Assembly: GCF_004785795.1 (NCBI RefSeq) | Contig: NZ_SRRO01000001.1 | Location: 2,418,001-2,482,000, forward strand | Direction: 5' to 3' | Source: Nocardioides eburneiflavus | GTDB taxonomy: Bacteria; Actinomycetota; Actinomycetes; Propionibacteriales; Nocardioidaceae | DNA length: 64,000 bases | Shown: one piece after another, positions 49,441 to 58,121 of the stretch | Position numbering within the stretch: position 1 is the first letter of the stretch | Layout: each line of letters begins with the position of its first letter | The notes under the pieces: model-generated | Database searches by the model: none | The model's input: the letters and a program-made list of their open reading frames with translations, nothing else | What the model was told of the DNA's origin: nothing | Made by a program: the position numbers and the translations under genes

Positions 49441-50301
49441 TCAGACCCCGATCGGGTGCCAGACCGTCTTGGTCTCCAGGAACTGCGTCATCCGGTCGAG
49501 CGCGGGCTCGGCGAGCCAGTCGGTGCCGGGGGCGGGGCGGCGTACGCGCTTGAGGTTGTCGGCCGCGGCCACCTCGAGCTCGGCGGCGAGCTCGGCGTCC
49601 TCGACGCCGGTGAGGTCGATGCCGTTGACGTCCATGTGCGAGGCCAGCCACGGGGCGATCTCGGCCTGCGAGCCGGTGAGCACGTTGACCACGCCGCCGG
49701 GCAGGTCGCTGGTGGCCATGACCTCGCCGAGGGTGATCGCGGTCAGCGGGTTGTCCTCGCTGGCGATCACCACGACGGTGTTGCCGGTGATGATCGCCGG
49801 CGCCACGACGCTGACCAGGCCGAGCAGGGCGCCGCGCGGGGCGACGACGGCGATCACGCCGCTGGGCTCGGGGGTCGACAGGTTGAAGTAGGGGCCGGCG
49901 ACCGGGTTGGCGTTGCCGACGACCTGGGTGATCTTGTCGGCCCACCCGGCGTACCAGACGAGGCGGTCGATCGCGGCGTCGACGTAGGTGCGCGCCTTGG
50001 CCGCGGTGATGCCCTCCGCGGCGCGGAGCTCGGCCTCGAACTGCTCGCGACGGCCCTCGAGGACCTCCGCGATGCGGTAGACGACCTGGGCACGGTTGTA
50101 CGCGGTCCGCCCCGACCAGCCGCCGAACGCGGCCCGGGCGGCGACGACGGCGTCGCGGGCGTCCTTGCGGGAGGCCTGCGCGGCGTTGGCGAGCAGCTTG
50201 CCCTTGGCGTCGTTGACGACGTAGGAGCGTCCCGACTCCGAGCGCGGGAACTGGCCGCCGATGTAGAGCTTGTAGGTCTTGCGCACGTCGATGCGGCTCA
50301 C
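49441..50301 (-). CDS. Aldehyde dehydrogenase-like protein lacking the catalytic domain
   Basis: Only 286 residues, against 480-500 for the family. It retains the N-terminal, NAD-binding part (YKLYIGGQFPRSESG, YAGWADKITQVVGNANPVAGP, APRGALLGLVSVVAPAIITGN, LPGGVVNVLTG), but neither the ELGG glutamate nor a catalytic Cys motif is present; the C-terminus ends in TVWHPIGV. It starts with GTG overlapping the stop of the full-length ALDH gene (GTGA), so it is made together with it and is not obviously a decayed fragment. It may be a regulatory or structural partner subunit. Confidence 0.8.
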   Translation of the reverse strand: MSRIDVRKTYKLYIGGQFPRSESGRSYVVNDAKGKLLANAAQASRKDARDAVVAARAAFGGWSGRTAYNRAQVVYRIAEVLEGRREQFEAELRAAEGITAAKARTYVDAAIDRLVWYAGWADKITQVVGNANPVAGPYFNLSTPEPSGVIAVVAPRGALLGLVSVVAPAIITGNTVVVIASEDNPLTAITLGEVMATSDLPGGVVNVLTGSQAEIAPWLASHMDVNGIDLTGVEDAELAAELEVAAADNLKRVRRPAPGTDWLAEPALDRMTQFLETKTVWHPIGV

Positions 50302-51752
50302 GAGTCCGCTCCCTTCAGGTAGGCCTCGAGGCCGTGCCGGCCGCCCTCGCGGCCGTATCCGGACTCCTTGTAGCCGCCGAACGGCGAGGTCGGGTCGAAC
50401 TTGTTGAACGTGTTGGCCCAGACCACGCCCGCCCGCAGGCGGTTGGCCATGGACAGGATGCGCGAGCCCTTGTCGGTCCACACGCCGGCGGAGAGGCCGA
50501 ACGGGGTGTTGTTGGCCTTCTCGACCGCCTCGGACGGCGTGCGGAAGGTCAGCACCGAGAGGACCGGCCCGAAGATCTCCTCGCGGGCGATCCGGTGGGC
50601 CTGCGAGACGCCGGTGAAGACCGTCGGGGCGAACCAGTAGCCGTTGGCGGGCAGGTCGCACGGCGCGGACCAGCGCTCGGCGCCCTCGTCCTCGCCGATC
50701 TGCGAGAGCTCGCGGATCTTGGCGAGCTGCTCCGCGGAGTTGATGGCGCCCACGTCGGTGTTCTTGTCGAGCGGGTCGCCGATGCGCAGGGTCGCCATGC
50801 GCCGCTTGAGCCGCTCCATGACCTCGTCGGCCACCGACTCCTGCACGAGCAGCCGCGAGCCGGCGCAGCAGACGTGGCCCTGGTTGAAGAAGATGCCGTT
50901 GACGATGCCCTCGACGGCCTGGTCGAGCGGGGCGTCGTCGAAGACGATGTTGGCGGCCTTGCCGCCGAGCTCGAGGGTGACCTTCTTGTCGCTCCCGGCG
51001 ACCGCGCGGGCGATGGCCTTGCCGACCTCGGTGGAGCCGGTGAAGGCGACCTTGTCGACGTCGGGGTGCGACACGATCGCTCGGCCGGTGTCACCGGCGC
51101 CGGTGACGATGTTGACCACGCCCGGCGGGAGGTCGGCCTGCTGGCAGATCTCGGCGAACAGCAACGCGGTGAGCGGGGTGGTCTCGGCCGGCTTGAGGAC
51201 GACCGTGTTGCCACACGCCAGGGCGGGGGCGATCTTCCACGCCAGCATCAGCAGCGGGAAGTTCCACGGGATGACCTGGCCGGCGACACCGAGCGGGGTC
51301 TCGCCGTAGCCGGAGTACTTCAGCTTGTCGGCCCAGCCGGCGTAGTAGAAGAAGTGGGCGGCGACCACCGGGATGTCGACGTCGCGCGACTCCTTGATCG
51401 GCTTGCCGTTGTCGATGGACTCCAGGACGGCGAGCTCGCGGCCGCGCTCCTGGATGATCCGGGCGATCCGGTAGAGGTACTTGGCGCGCTCGGCGCCCGA
51501 CATCCGCGACCAGACCCGGGTGTACGCCCGACGGGCGGCCTTCACGGCCTCGTCGACGTCGGCGTCGGTGGCCTCCGCGACCTCGGCGAGCACCTCCTCA
51601 GTGGCCGGGTTGACCGTCTTGAAGGACGTGCCGTGGCCGTCGACGAACTCGCCGTTGATGAACAGGCCGTAGGACGGCTTGATGTCGACGATGGCGCGCG
51701 ACTCGGGGGCGGGGGCGTACTCGAAGACGTTGGTGGGGGTGGGGTTGCTCAT
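50298..51752 (-). CDS. NAD-dependent aldehyde dehydrogenase
   Basis: A full-length 484-residue ALDH. Landmarks in order: PWNFPLLMLAWKIAPAL, LKPAETTPLTAL, FTGSTEVGKAI, the catalytic Glu in LELGGKAANIVF, the catalytic Cys in NQGHVCCAGSRL, and EEIFGPVLSVL with FGGYKESGYGREGG. It follows deoC with a 5-base gap. DeoC releases acetaldehyde from deoxyribose 5-phosphate, so oxidation of acetaldehyde to acetate is a reasonable role, but the exact substrate is inferred. ATG 51752. Confidence 0.93.
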   Translation of the reverse strand: MSNPTPTNVFEYAPAPESRAIVDIKPSYGLFINGEFVDGHGTSFKTVNPATEEVLAEVAEATDADVDEAVKAARRAYTRVWSRMSGAERAKYLYRIARIIQERGRELAVLESIDNGKPIKESRDVDIPVVAAHFFYYAGWADKLKYSGYGETPLGVAGQVIPWNFPLLMLAWKIAPALACGNTVVLKPAETTPLTALLFAEICQQADLPPGVVNIVTGAGDTGRAIVSHPDVDKVAFTGSTEVGKAIARAVAGSDKKVTLELGGKAANIVFDDAPLDQAVEGIVNGIFFNQGHVCCAGSRLLVQESVADEVMERLKRRMATLRIGDPLDKNTDVGAINSAEQLAKIRELSQIGEDEGAERWSAPCDLPANGYWFAPTVFTGVSQAHRIAREEIFGPVLSVLTFRTPSEAVEKANNTPFGLSAGVWTDKGSRILSMANRLRAGVVWANTFNKFDPTSPFGGYKESGYGREGGRHGLEAYLKGADS

Positions 51753-51757
51753 CTGCC

Positions 51758-52735
51758 TCAGTCCAGCGTGAAGTAGTCGGGACCGGAGTAGCGGCCGGTC
51801 GTCATCTTGGTGCGCTGCATCAGCAGGTCGTTGAGCAGCGTGGACGCACCGAAGCGGAACCAGTCGGGGTCGAGCCAGTCGCTCCCGCAGATCTCGTTGA
51901 CCATCACGAGGTACTTGATGGCGTCCTTGGTGGTCTTGATGCCGCCGGCCGGCTTCACGCCGACCATCTGGCCGGTCTGCTCGCGGAAGTCGCGGACGGC
52001 CTCCAGCATGATCAGCGTGACCGGGAGGGTCGCGGCGGGCTGCACCTTGCCGGTGGAGGTCTTGATGAAGTGACCGCCGGCCATCATCGCCAGCCAGCTG
52101 GCGCGGCGGACGTTGTCGTAGGTCTGCAGCTCGCCGGTCTCGAAGATCACCTTGAGGTGGGCGTCTCCGCACGCCTCCTTGACCTGCGCGATCTCCTCGT
52201 AGACCTCGAGGTAGCGACCCGACAGGAACGCGCCCCGGTCGATCACCATGTCGATCTCGTCGGCGCCGGCCTCGACCGCGTCCCGGGTGTCGGCGAGCTT
52301 GATGTCCATCGCCGCGCGACCGCTCGGAAACGCCGTGGCCACGGCGGCGACGTGGACGCCGCTGTCGCCGAGGGTCTGCTTGGCGGTCGCGACCATGTCG
52401 GGATAGACGCAGACCGCGGCCGTGGCGGGGCACGTCGGGTCGGCGGGGTCGGGCCGCATCGCCTTGGAGGCGAGCGCCCGCACCTTGCCGTGGGTGTCCT
52501 GGCCCTCGAGCGTGGTCAGGTCGACCATGCGGATGGCCAGGTCGATGGCGAAGGCCTTCGACGTGGTCTTGATGGACCGGGTGGCCAGACCGGCGGCGCG
52601 GGCCTCGCACCCGACCTGGTCGACTCCCGGCAGGCCGTGGAGGAATCGGCGGAGCGAGGACTCCGAGCCCACGATGTCGTCGAAGACGCCGTGCGCGGAG
52701 GTGTCGCCCGCCGTGGGGCTGGCAATGGGTGTCAC
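51758..52735 (-). CDS. deoC: Deoxyribose-phosphate aldolase
   Basis: DeoC splits 2-deoxyribose 5-phosphate into glyceraldehyde 3-phosphate and acetaldehyde, ending deoxynucleoside breakdown. The 325-residue protein is the long class with an N-terminal extension of about 90 residues. FIKTSTGKVQPAAT carries the Schiff-base Lys, IDMVIDRG the Asp, and VGVKPAGGI the second active-site Lys. GTG 52735 is supported by TATGCT 6 bases upstream. It heads the deoC-aldehyde dehydrogenase operon and is divergent from the PH-domain gene. Confidence 0.93.
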   Translation of the reverse strand: MTPIASPTAGDTSAHGVFDDIVGSESSLRRFLHGLPGVDQVGCEARAAGLATRSIKTTSKAFAIDLAIRMVDLTTLEGQDTHGKVRALASKAMRPDPADPTCPATAAVCVYPDMVATAKQTLGDSGVHVAAVATAFPSGRAAMDIKLADTRDAVEAGADEIDMVIDRGAFLSGRYLEVYEEIAQVKEACGDAHLKVIFETGELQTYDNVRRASWLAMMAGGHFIKTSTGKVQPAATLPVTLIMLEAVRDFREQTGQMVGVKPAGGIKTTKDAIKYLVMVNEICGSDWLDPDWFRFGASTLLNDLLMQRTKMTTGRYSGPDYFTLD

Positions 52736-52741
52736 CGACCC

Positions 52742-52747
52742 AGCATA
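52742..52747 (-). promoter_or_regulatory. -10 element of deoC
   Basis: On the minus strand TATGCT is followed by 6 bases and GTG at 52735. Confidence 0.5.
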
Positions 52748-52813
52748 GAGTTGGGCGCGAGGCCCCCGGCAATCCGTGTGGGGCCAAAGTCTGCCCAAAT
52801 CAGCGAGGACGAC

Positions 52814-53422
52814 ATGGCACGCCTGCAGCACGACGCCGACACCGTCGTGGAGCGGTTCCAGCCCACGAGCGGTCGGATCTCCGGTTGGCTGACCGTCGCC
52901 TTCTGCGTAGCGCTCGTGGTCGCCGGCGTCGCCTACCTCGATCAGGGGTTCCCGGCCTGGGTGGCCGCCGCCGGCCTGCTGGTGGGGGTGCTGGCCTGGG
53001 CGGCGATGCTGCGGCCGGCACTGTGGGCGACCGAGGAACACCTCGTGATGCGCAACCTCGCCGAGACCGTGCACATCCGGCTCGCCGCGATCGAGGAGCT
53101 GGCCGTGCGCCAGGTGCTGGCCGTGCGTGCGGACGACCGACGCTTCGTCTCCACGGTCGTCGGTCGCTCGTGGCGCAAGGCCATGCTCGCGCGCCGCACG
53201 CCCGGAGCCGACGACGGCCCGCGTGACGGGATGTCCTACGCCGACTGGGCCGAGCACCGCCTCCACGAGCTCGTCGACGCTGCGCGGAAGGGTGCCGGGG
53301 TGCGGCCGGGCTCGCGCGAGCAGCTGGCGCTGCCCCACCCCGTGCGCCGTGAACCCGACGTGGTCCCGCTCGTGCTCATCGCCACGTCCTGCGTGCTGCT
53401 GCTGGTCAGCTTCTTCGTCTGA
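52814..53422 (+). CDS. Bacterial PH-domain membrane protein
   Basis: A 202-residue protein with two closely spaced hydrophobic helices at about 23-42 and 48-65, a soluble stretch with alternating pattern (ALWATEEHLVMRNLAETVHIRLAAIEEL in part) typical of the bacterial PH-like fold, and a last helix at 183-202. Function unknown; such proteins sit at the inner membrane face. GAGGACGAC precedes ATG 52814. It is divergent from deoC and convergent with the Cys-repeat gene. Confidence 0.75.
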   Translation: MARLQHDADTVVERFQPTSGRISGWLTVAFCVALVVAGVAYLDQGFPAWVAAAGLLVGVLAWAAMLRPALWATEEHLVMRNLAETVHIRLAAIEELAVRQVLAVRADDRRFVSTVVGRSWRKAMLARRTPGADDGPRDGMSYADWAEHRLHELVDAARKGAGVRPGSREQLALPHPVRREPDVVPLVLIATSCVLLLVSFFV

Positions 53423-53441
53423 GGTCGCCGCGCGCCGGGGG

Positions 53442-55478
53442 TTACCGCCCCAGCCAGGTCCGTGCGCCGTTGAAGGCCAGGCACGCGCGCGGCCCGGAGC
53501 ACGCCACGTCGGTCATCCCGCGCGGGCCCACCGGGCGTGCGCGCCAGCCGCCCGGGGTGCGGGTCAGGAGCTGGAGCCGCCCGCCCTCGGCTGCCGCGTG
53601 GCACGTGCGGCTGGTCGGGCACGACACCGAGTGGAACCCCGTGCTCCGTCCCCGGACCCGGACACTGCGCCAGGTTCCGTCGACGCCTAGCGCCAGGATG
53701 CGCCCACGGTCGCCCGACTGGCCGCCCGCCACGCAGTGCACGGTGTCGGCGCAGTCGACCTCGTAGAGCGAAAGGCCGGTGCCGACCGTGTCCCACCGCC
53801 AGCGACCGCCGGCCGAGGTGGCCACGAAGGAGGTCGGCTCGCTCGTCCCGCGCAGGAACATCGACGTGACGACGACGCAGCGCGAGGGGGTCGTGCAGTC
53901 CATGGACGGTCGGCCGGTGAAGGCCTCTTCGCTGTCGAACAGGGGGCCGAGACGCTGGACCCGCCACCGCCCCGCAACACGTCGCGCGACGAAGATGCCG
54001 GTCCCGACGCGCTTCCTGGTCTGGTACTGCCCGGAGTAGGTGCAGCGCTCGCCCACGCACGACACCCCGGTGATCGCTCCACCCACGAGCCACGACGGGG
54101 AGAGTGCGGGCAGCACCCGCCAGCGCCCCTCTCGAAGGATCGCGCTGCGGGGCCTCCGGCCGTCGGACCCCACCACGACGCAGCCGCCCGGTCGCCAGCA
54201 GTCCAGGTCACGCTGGTCGGCCAGCGCGGCCGGCAGCTCCCGCCAGTCGTCGCCGTCCCCCCGGACGACGTAGGGGTCCGCGCCGCCCGAGCGACCGATG
54301 GCCAGGCACCAGTCGGCGGCCGTGCAGGTCGCCTCGAGAGGGGCGGTCTCGGGGAGCCGGACTGGCGCGTCGGCCAGCTCGTGCTGCGCCCACTGCGTGC
54401 CGGTGCCGTGCAGCGCGCTGGAGTGGGTCCACCCCAGGTAGTCGTTGCTGTGGACAACAGCCACGACGCACTCGCCCGGCCGGCACGCGAGGGCCGAGAG
54501 TGTCCCGTCCGGACGCGGCAGCTCCTTCATGCTCCACGTGCCGGCGGTCCAGGTGGAGATCATGAGGTCGGCTCTGCGCAGCGGACCCGTCAGGTGGAGA
54601 ACGTGGCACGTCCCGCCCGAGTCGCAGTCAGCACCCAGCGGCCCCGCGTCGCCGTAGGCTGGGCGTCCGCGCAGCCTCCCCGATGGGATCCACGCCGACT
54701 GTGGGGTCCGCACGAAGGTCGTCGGGGAGGCGGTGCCACCCTGCCCCACGGCCGTGGCCATGCAGCGCTGGTCGGCCCAGCAGTCGACGTCCACCACCTG
54801 GCCGGTGTCGTCCAAGGCCGTCGCGGTCCACCGGGTGCCGTCCCACTCGAGGAACCCGCCACCGGCGGCCGCTGCGCAGTAGGTGGGGCTGGTGCACGAG
54901 ACCGCATTGATCGTGAGGACCGTGCGTGCGAGCCAGTGGACGCCCGCGCCGTCGAAGACGGCCATCTCGCGGTCGGCGCCGGTGAGCAGGCACCAGGTTG
55001 CAGACGCGCAGGACACCGACATGAGCTGGACGGTCTCGGTCGGGACGTCGAACCCGACCGAGCGCCACCCGGTGGCAGACCTGACCGCCAGTCGGCGGAC
55101 CACTCCGGTGCCCTCCTGGGGCTCCTCGAGCGCGACGCAGTCGGTCACGCTGCTGCACGACACGTCGACGAGGGCGGTGTCCGTCGGCACGGTCTCGGCC
55201 GTCCATGCCGTGCCGTCCCAGCGCTGGACGGCCGCCACGCGCGATCCTGCCGTGTCGGTGCGCTGGCCCACGATGACGCACGCCGCGCCGGTCGGTGAGC
55301 ACCCCACGTCGCGGGCGATCGTGCTCGGCCTGAGCACGACCGGGTCGGTGGTCCTGGTCCACTCGAGCACGCGGGGCTCCGTCTCCCGCTCGGCCGGCCC
55401 GGCGTCGGCCGGCAGGAGCCCGCCGCTGAGGAGGGTTGCCGCCGCAGCAGCCACGAGAAGGGTGCGCGTCAGGCTCAT
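53442..55478 (-). CDS. Secreted protein of 14 Cys-pair repeats, probable double beta-propeller
   Basis: A 678-residue protein with a Sec signal peptide (residues 1-25, ending LLPADAG). The mature part is built from 14 copies of a motif of the form V-x-C-x(4-6)-C-V-x-x-G, such as VSCSSVTDCVAL, VSCASATWCLL, VDCWADQRCMA and VSCPTSRTCHAA, spaced about 45 residues apart and followed by W-rich strands (WDGTAWTAE, WDGTRWTA). Each pair could form a disulfide within one blade; 14 blades suit two seven-bladed propellers. No enzyme motif is seen. No family name is recognised with certainty. ATG 55478; it stands alone. Confidence 0.8.
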   Translation of the reverse strand: MSLTRTLLVAAAAATLLSGGLLPADAGPAERETEPRVLEWTRTTDPVVLRPSTIARDVGCSPTGAACVIVGQRTDTAGSRVAAVQRWDGTAWTAETVPTDTALVDVSCSSVTDCVALEEPQEGTGVVRRLAVRSATGWRSVGFDVPTETVQLMSVSCASATWCLLTGADREMAVFDGAGVHWLARTVLTINAVSCTSPTYCAAAAGGGFLEWDGTRWTATALDDTGQVVDVDCWADQRCMATAVGQGGTASPTTFVRTPQSAWIPSGRLRGRPAYGDAGPLGADCDSGGTCHVLHLTGPLRRADLMISTWTAGTWSMKELPRPDGTLSALACRPGECVVAVVHSNDYLGWTHSSALHGTGTQWAQHELADAPVRLPETAPLEATCTAADWCLAIGRSGGADPYVVRGDGDDWRELPAALADQRDLDCWRPGGCVVVGSDGRRPRSAILREGRWRVLPALSPSWLVGGAITGVSCVGERCTYSGQYQTRKRVGTGIFVARRVAGRWRVQRLGPLFDSEEAFTGRPSMDCTTPSRCVVVTSMFLRGTSEPTSFVATSAGGRWRWDTVGTGLSLYEVDCADTVHCVAGGQSGDRGRILALGVDGTWRSVRVRGRSTGFHSVSCPTSRTCHAAAEGGRLQLLTRTPGGWRARPVGPRGMTDVACSGPRACLAFNGARTWLGR

Positions 55479-55589
55479 CTTTACGTTGTACGCCGACACC
55501 CGCGGTGGCGACAGGGTCTGTGACCCCGGTCCAGTCCGGCACACGAGTCCCGCGTCGTCGCGACGTGGGATGACGTCGGAACCCGAGGG

Positions 55590-56243
55590 TCAACCCTCGA
55601 AGCGTTGTTCCAACCCGTCGAGGACGAGTGCGAGGCCGTGGTCGAACTCGTCGCCGTACCGGTAGTCGCGTCCGACGACCTGCTCGGCGACCATCTCGGC
55701 CAGGTGCGGGTACTGGTCCGTGATCGGGCCGAGGTCCGCGACGAAGTCCTCGGCCGACTCGTCGGGCCCGAACGGCAGGTTCACCTCGGTGAGCACGAAG
55801 CCGTAGGTGTAGGCGTCGAGCACCGAGAAGGCGTGCGCGGCCAGCGCGACGGAGAAGCCGGCAGCGCGCAGGCAGCCGATGACGGCGTCGTGGTGGCCCA
55901 GGGTGGCCGGACCGGGGGAGCGGCGCGACTCCAGGAGCCCGAGACCCCACGGGTGCGCGGCCAGGACCGTGCGCGCCGATCGGGCGCGCCTCTCCATCTC
56001 GGAGCGCCAGGGGTTCGACGCCGAGGGCGTGTCGATGCGCTCGAAGACCCAGTCGGCCAGCCCGTCGAGCAGCGCGTCCTTGCTGGCGACGTGGTGGTAG
56101 AGCGACATCGCCTCGACGCCGAGCTCGCGGCCCACGCTGCGCATGCTCACCCCGGACAGCCCGCCGGCGTCGGCGACCCGGCTGGCGGCGTCGACGACAC
56201 GCTCGCGGGAGAGCGCCGGTCGAGGGGGAGGTGGTCTGGACAC
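55590..56243 (-). CDS. TetR family transcriptional regulator
   Basis: A 217-residue repressor. The helix-turn-helix is at about 18-62 (ALSRERVVDAASRVADAGG, then VSMRSVGRELGVEAMSLYHHV with the TetR-typical LYHHV recognition end). The C-terminal ligand domain is of the TetR_C group with DAYTYGFVLTE. GTG 56243 has GAGGAG at a good distance; GTG 56249 lies in that ribosome-binding site. It faces a reductase gene across 95 bases containing two copies of CTTAC-N4-GTAAG, probably its own operators, so both genes should respond to one ligand. Confidence 0.93.
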   Translation of the reverse strand: MSRPPPPRPALSRERVVDAASRVADAGGLSGVSMRSVGRELGVEAMSLYHHVASKDALLDGLADWVFERIDTPSASNPWRSEMERRARSARTVLAAHPWGLGLLESRRSPGPATLGHHDAVIGCLRAAGFSVALAAHAFSVLDAYTYGFVLTEVNLPFGPDESAEDFVADLGPITDQYPHLAEMVAEQVVGRDYRYGDEFDHGLALVLDGLEQRFEG

Positions 56244-56265
56244 GAGCACTCCTCGGCTTGGGTGG

Positions 56266-56279
56266 CTTACAGGCGTAAG
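56266..56279. promoter_or_regulatory. TetR operator 1
   Basis: CTTACAGGCGTAAG: perfect 5-bp arms CTTAC/GTAAG around 4 bases, nearest to the tetR start. Confidence 0.75.
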
Positions 56280-56300
56280 GCTACGCTGTCCGCCATCAGG

Positions 56301-56314
56301 CTTACAGGTGTAAG
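56301..56314. promoter_or_regulatory. TetR operator 2
   Basis: CTTACAGGTGTAAG differs from operator 1 at one spacer base. The centres are 35 bp apart, between the divergent regulator and reductase genes. Confidence 0.75.
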
Positions 56315-56338
56315 TCCCAGGGAGCTCGAGGAGTCGTC

Positions 56339-57280
56339 GTGAAGGCAGCAGTCGTGGAGCGGTACGGACCGCCCGAGGTCGTCTCGGTGCGGGACGTGCC
56401 CGACCCGGTCGCCGGCAAGGGGCAGGTCGTGGTCCGGGTGCGGGCGACGACCGTCAACTCCGGCGACGCCCGCATCAGGGGGTGCCGCTTCCCGCCCGGC
56501 TTCGCCCTGCCGGGCCGGCTGGCGCTCGGCTGGGGCGGTCCTCGCAGGTCGGTCCTCGGAGTCGTCCACAGCGGGGTCGTCGAGTCCGTCGGGCCGGGCG
56601 TGACCCGGGTGTCGGTGGGCGACGAGGTCGCGGGCATGACGGGTGCCGCCATGGGCGCGCACGCCGAGCTCGCCGCCGTCCGCGCCGACCGGCTCGTGCC
56701 GGTGCCCGCCGGGGTCGCCCTCACGGACGCAGCCGCGGTGCTCTTCGGCGGCAGCACGGCACGCCACGTCCTGCGCGACGTGGTCAAGCCCGGGCGCCGC
56801 GTCCTCGTCAACGGCGCCTCGGGCGCCGTGGGGAGCGCTGCGGTGCAGGTCGCGCACCACGCCGGCGCCCACGTCACGGCCGTCTGCAGCGGGCGCAACG
56901 CCGACCTGGTGCGCTCGCTCGGCGCCGACGAGGTGGTCGACCACGCCCGGACGTCCGTGCGCGACCTGCCCGCGGCGTACGACGTGGTGCTCGACGCGGT
57001 GGGCAACCTCGACCGCCGCTCCGGCCGTCGCCTGCTCGCGACGTCAGGAGTCCTGGTGCTCGCGGTCGCGGGCCTGGCCGACACCGTCCTGGCCCGCGGC
57101 GCGGTGCGCGCCGGCCCCTGGCCGGAGGACCCGGTCGACTTCGCGTGGCTGCTCGACCGGCTCGCGGCGGGGGAGCTGCGGCCGGTGGTCAGCCGGACCC
57201 TGCCGCTGAGCGAGATCGTCGAGGCCCACCGCATCGTCGACTCCGGGCGCAAGGTCGGCAACCTGGTGCTCACCCCGTGA
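56339..57280 (+). CDS. Zinc-free medium-chain reductase (quinone oxidoreductase-like)
   Basis: A 313-residue MDR-family NAD(P)-dependent oxidoreductase. The N-terminal GroES-like domain (MKAAVVERYGPPEVVSVRDV, GDARIRG) lacks the catalytic and structural zinc Cys residues, which places it with quinone reductases/enoyl reductases. The cofactor motif is NGASGAVGSAAVQVAHHAGAH in part at about residues 157-176. GTG 56339 follows GAGGAG. The divergent TetR gene and the twin operators point to induction by a small molecule, probably the substrate or a toxic aldehyde or quinone. Confidence 0.9.
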   Translation: MKAAVVERYGPPEVVSVRDVPDPVAGKGQVVVRVRATTVNSGDARIRGCRFPPGFALPGRLALGWGGPRRSVLGVVHSGVVESVGPGVTRVSVGDEVAGMTGAAMGAHAELAAVRADRLVPVPAGVALTDAAAVLFGGSTARHVLRDVVKPGRRVLVNGASGAVGSAAVQVAHHAGAHVTAVCSGRNADLVRSLGADEVVDHARTSVRDLPAAYDVVLDAVGNLDRRSGRRLLATSGVLVLAVAGLADTVLARGAVRAGPWPEDPVDFAWLLDRLAAGELRPVVSRTLPLSEIVEAHRIVDSGRKVGNLVLTP

Positions 57281-58064
57281 CGCGCGCCGCCGCGGCCGTC
57301 CCGGGAGTCGGCCACCAGCGCGCCACGACGGCGGACTGGCCGAGGGTCCACGTCGAGCTGCACACCCAGTAGACGAGCAGCGCCACCGGCACCACCCCGC
57401 CAGCGAGGAGGAGGCCGCCGGCCGACACCACGGGCATGATGCGCTGCGCGGCGAGCATCGCCTCCGGCATCCCGTCGACCGGGGTGTTGGGTGCGACGAC
57501 GAACCGCTGGGTGACGTAGGAGAGGGCCGCGGCCGTCGCCGCGAGCCCGGCCACGACGGCGAGGTGCACGGCGCCGGACCCGAGGTAGCCGTGACCGGCC
57601 AGCGAGACGCCGAGGACAGACGCGGCGCCGAACGACGAGACCAGCCCCGGTCCCATCGCGCCGACCGCGACGCCGGACGCCACGTCGCCGACGAGGTGGT
57701 AGAGCGAGATCCACACGGGCAGCTGGACGAGCACCGGCAGGCACCCGAGCCGGCTCACACCGTGCTCGGCGGACACCGCCCGGCGCTCGTCGAGGTGGGC
57801 GCGCACGCTCTCGGCGTCCGTTCGCCCCTGGTAGCGCTCGGCGACACCGCGCAGGTGCGGCCGGGCGCGGGCGGCTGCGTGCGCCTGGCGTACGCCCTGG
57901 ACGACGAGGGGCAGCAGGGCGAGCCGGACGAGGACGACGAGCGAGGCGATGCCGAGCAGCCAGGTACCGGCTGCGTCGGGCGGGGCGCCCACGGCTTCGA
58001 GGGCGTGGTGGGTGGCGGCCAGGACGGCCGCGAGGGCGTGCGAGATCGGTTCGAGCAGGGACAT
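57270..58064 (-). CDS. YidC/Oxa1-family membrane insertase
   Basis: A 264-residue member of the YidC/Oxa1/Alb3 family with about five helices. After a first helix (TWLLGIASLVVLVRLALLPLV, typical of the conserved core start), an Arg/Ala-rich cytosolic loop (ARARPHLRGVAERYQGR) and the segment CLPVLVQLPVWISLYHLV fit the family. It is shorter than the housekeeping YidC next to rnpA and lies beside DUF6412, so it is probably a second, accessory insertase. It overlaps the convergent reductase gene by 11 bases. Confidence 0.85.
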   Translation of the reverse strand: MSLLEPISHALAAVLAATHHALEAVGAPPDAAGTWLLGIASLVVLVRLALLPLVVQGVRQAHAAARARPHLRGVAERYQGRTDAESVRAHLDERRAVSAEHGVSRLGCLPVLVQLPVWISLYHLVGDVASGVAVGAMGPGLVSSFGAASVLGVSLAGHGYLGSGAVHLAVVAGLAATAAALSYVTQRFVVAPNTPVDGMPEAMLAAQRIMPVVSAGGLLLAGGVVPVALLVYWVCSSTWTLGQSAVVARWWPTPGTAAAARVTG

Positions 58065-58121
58065 GCGTGCTCCTCGGGGAGGCGGGACGGGTCTGGGTGC
58101 ATGTCGCCCGGGGGCGACGTC

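Noticed and set aside
49441..50301. Short aldehyde dehydrogenase as a frameshifted pseudogene
   Set aside because: No in-frame or out-of-frame continuation of the catalytic domain is found next to it, and the GTGA overlap and intact frame argue for a functional short gene.
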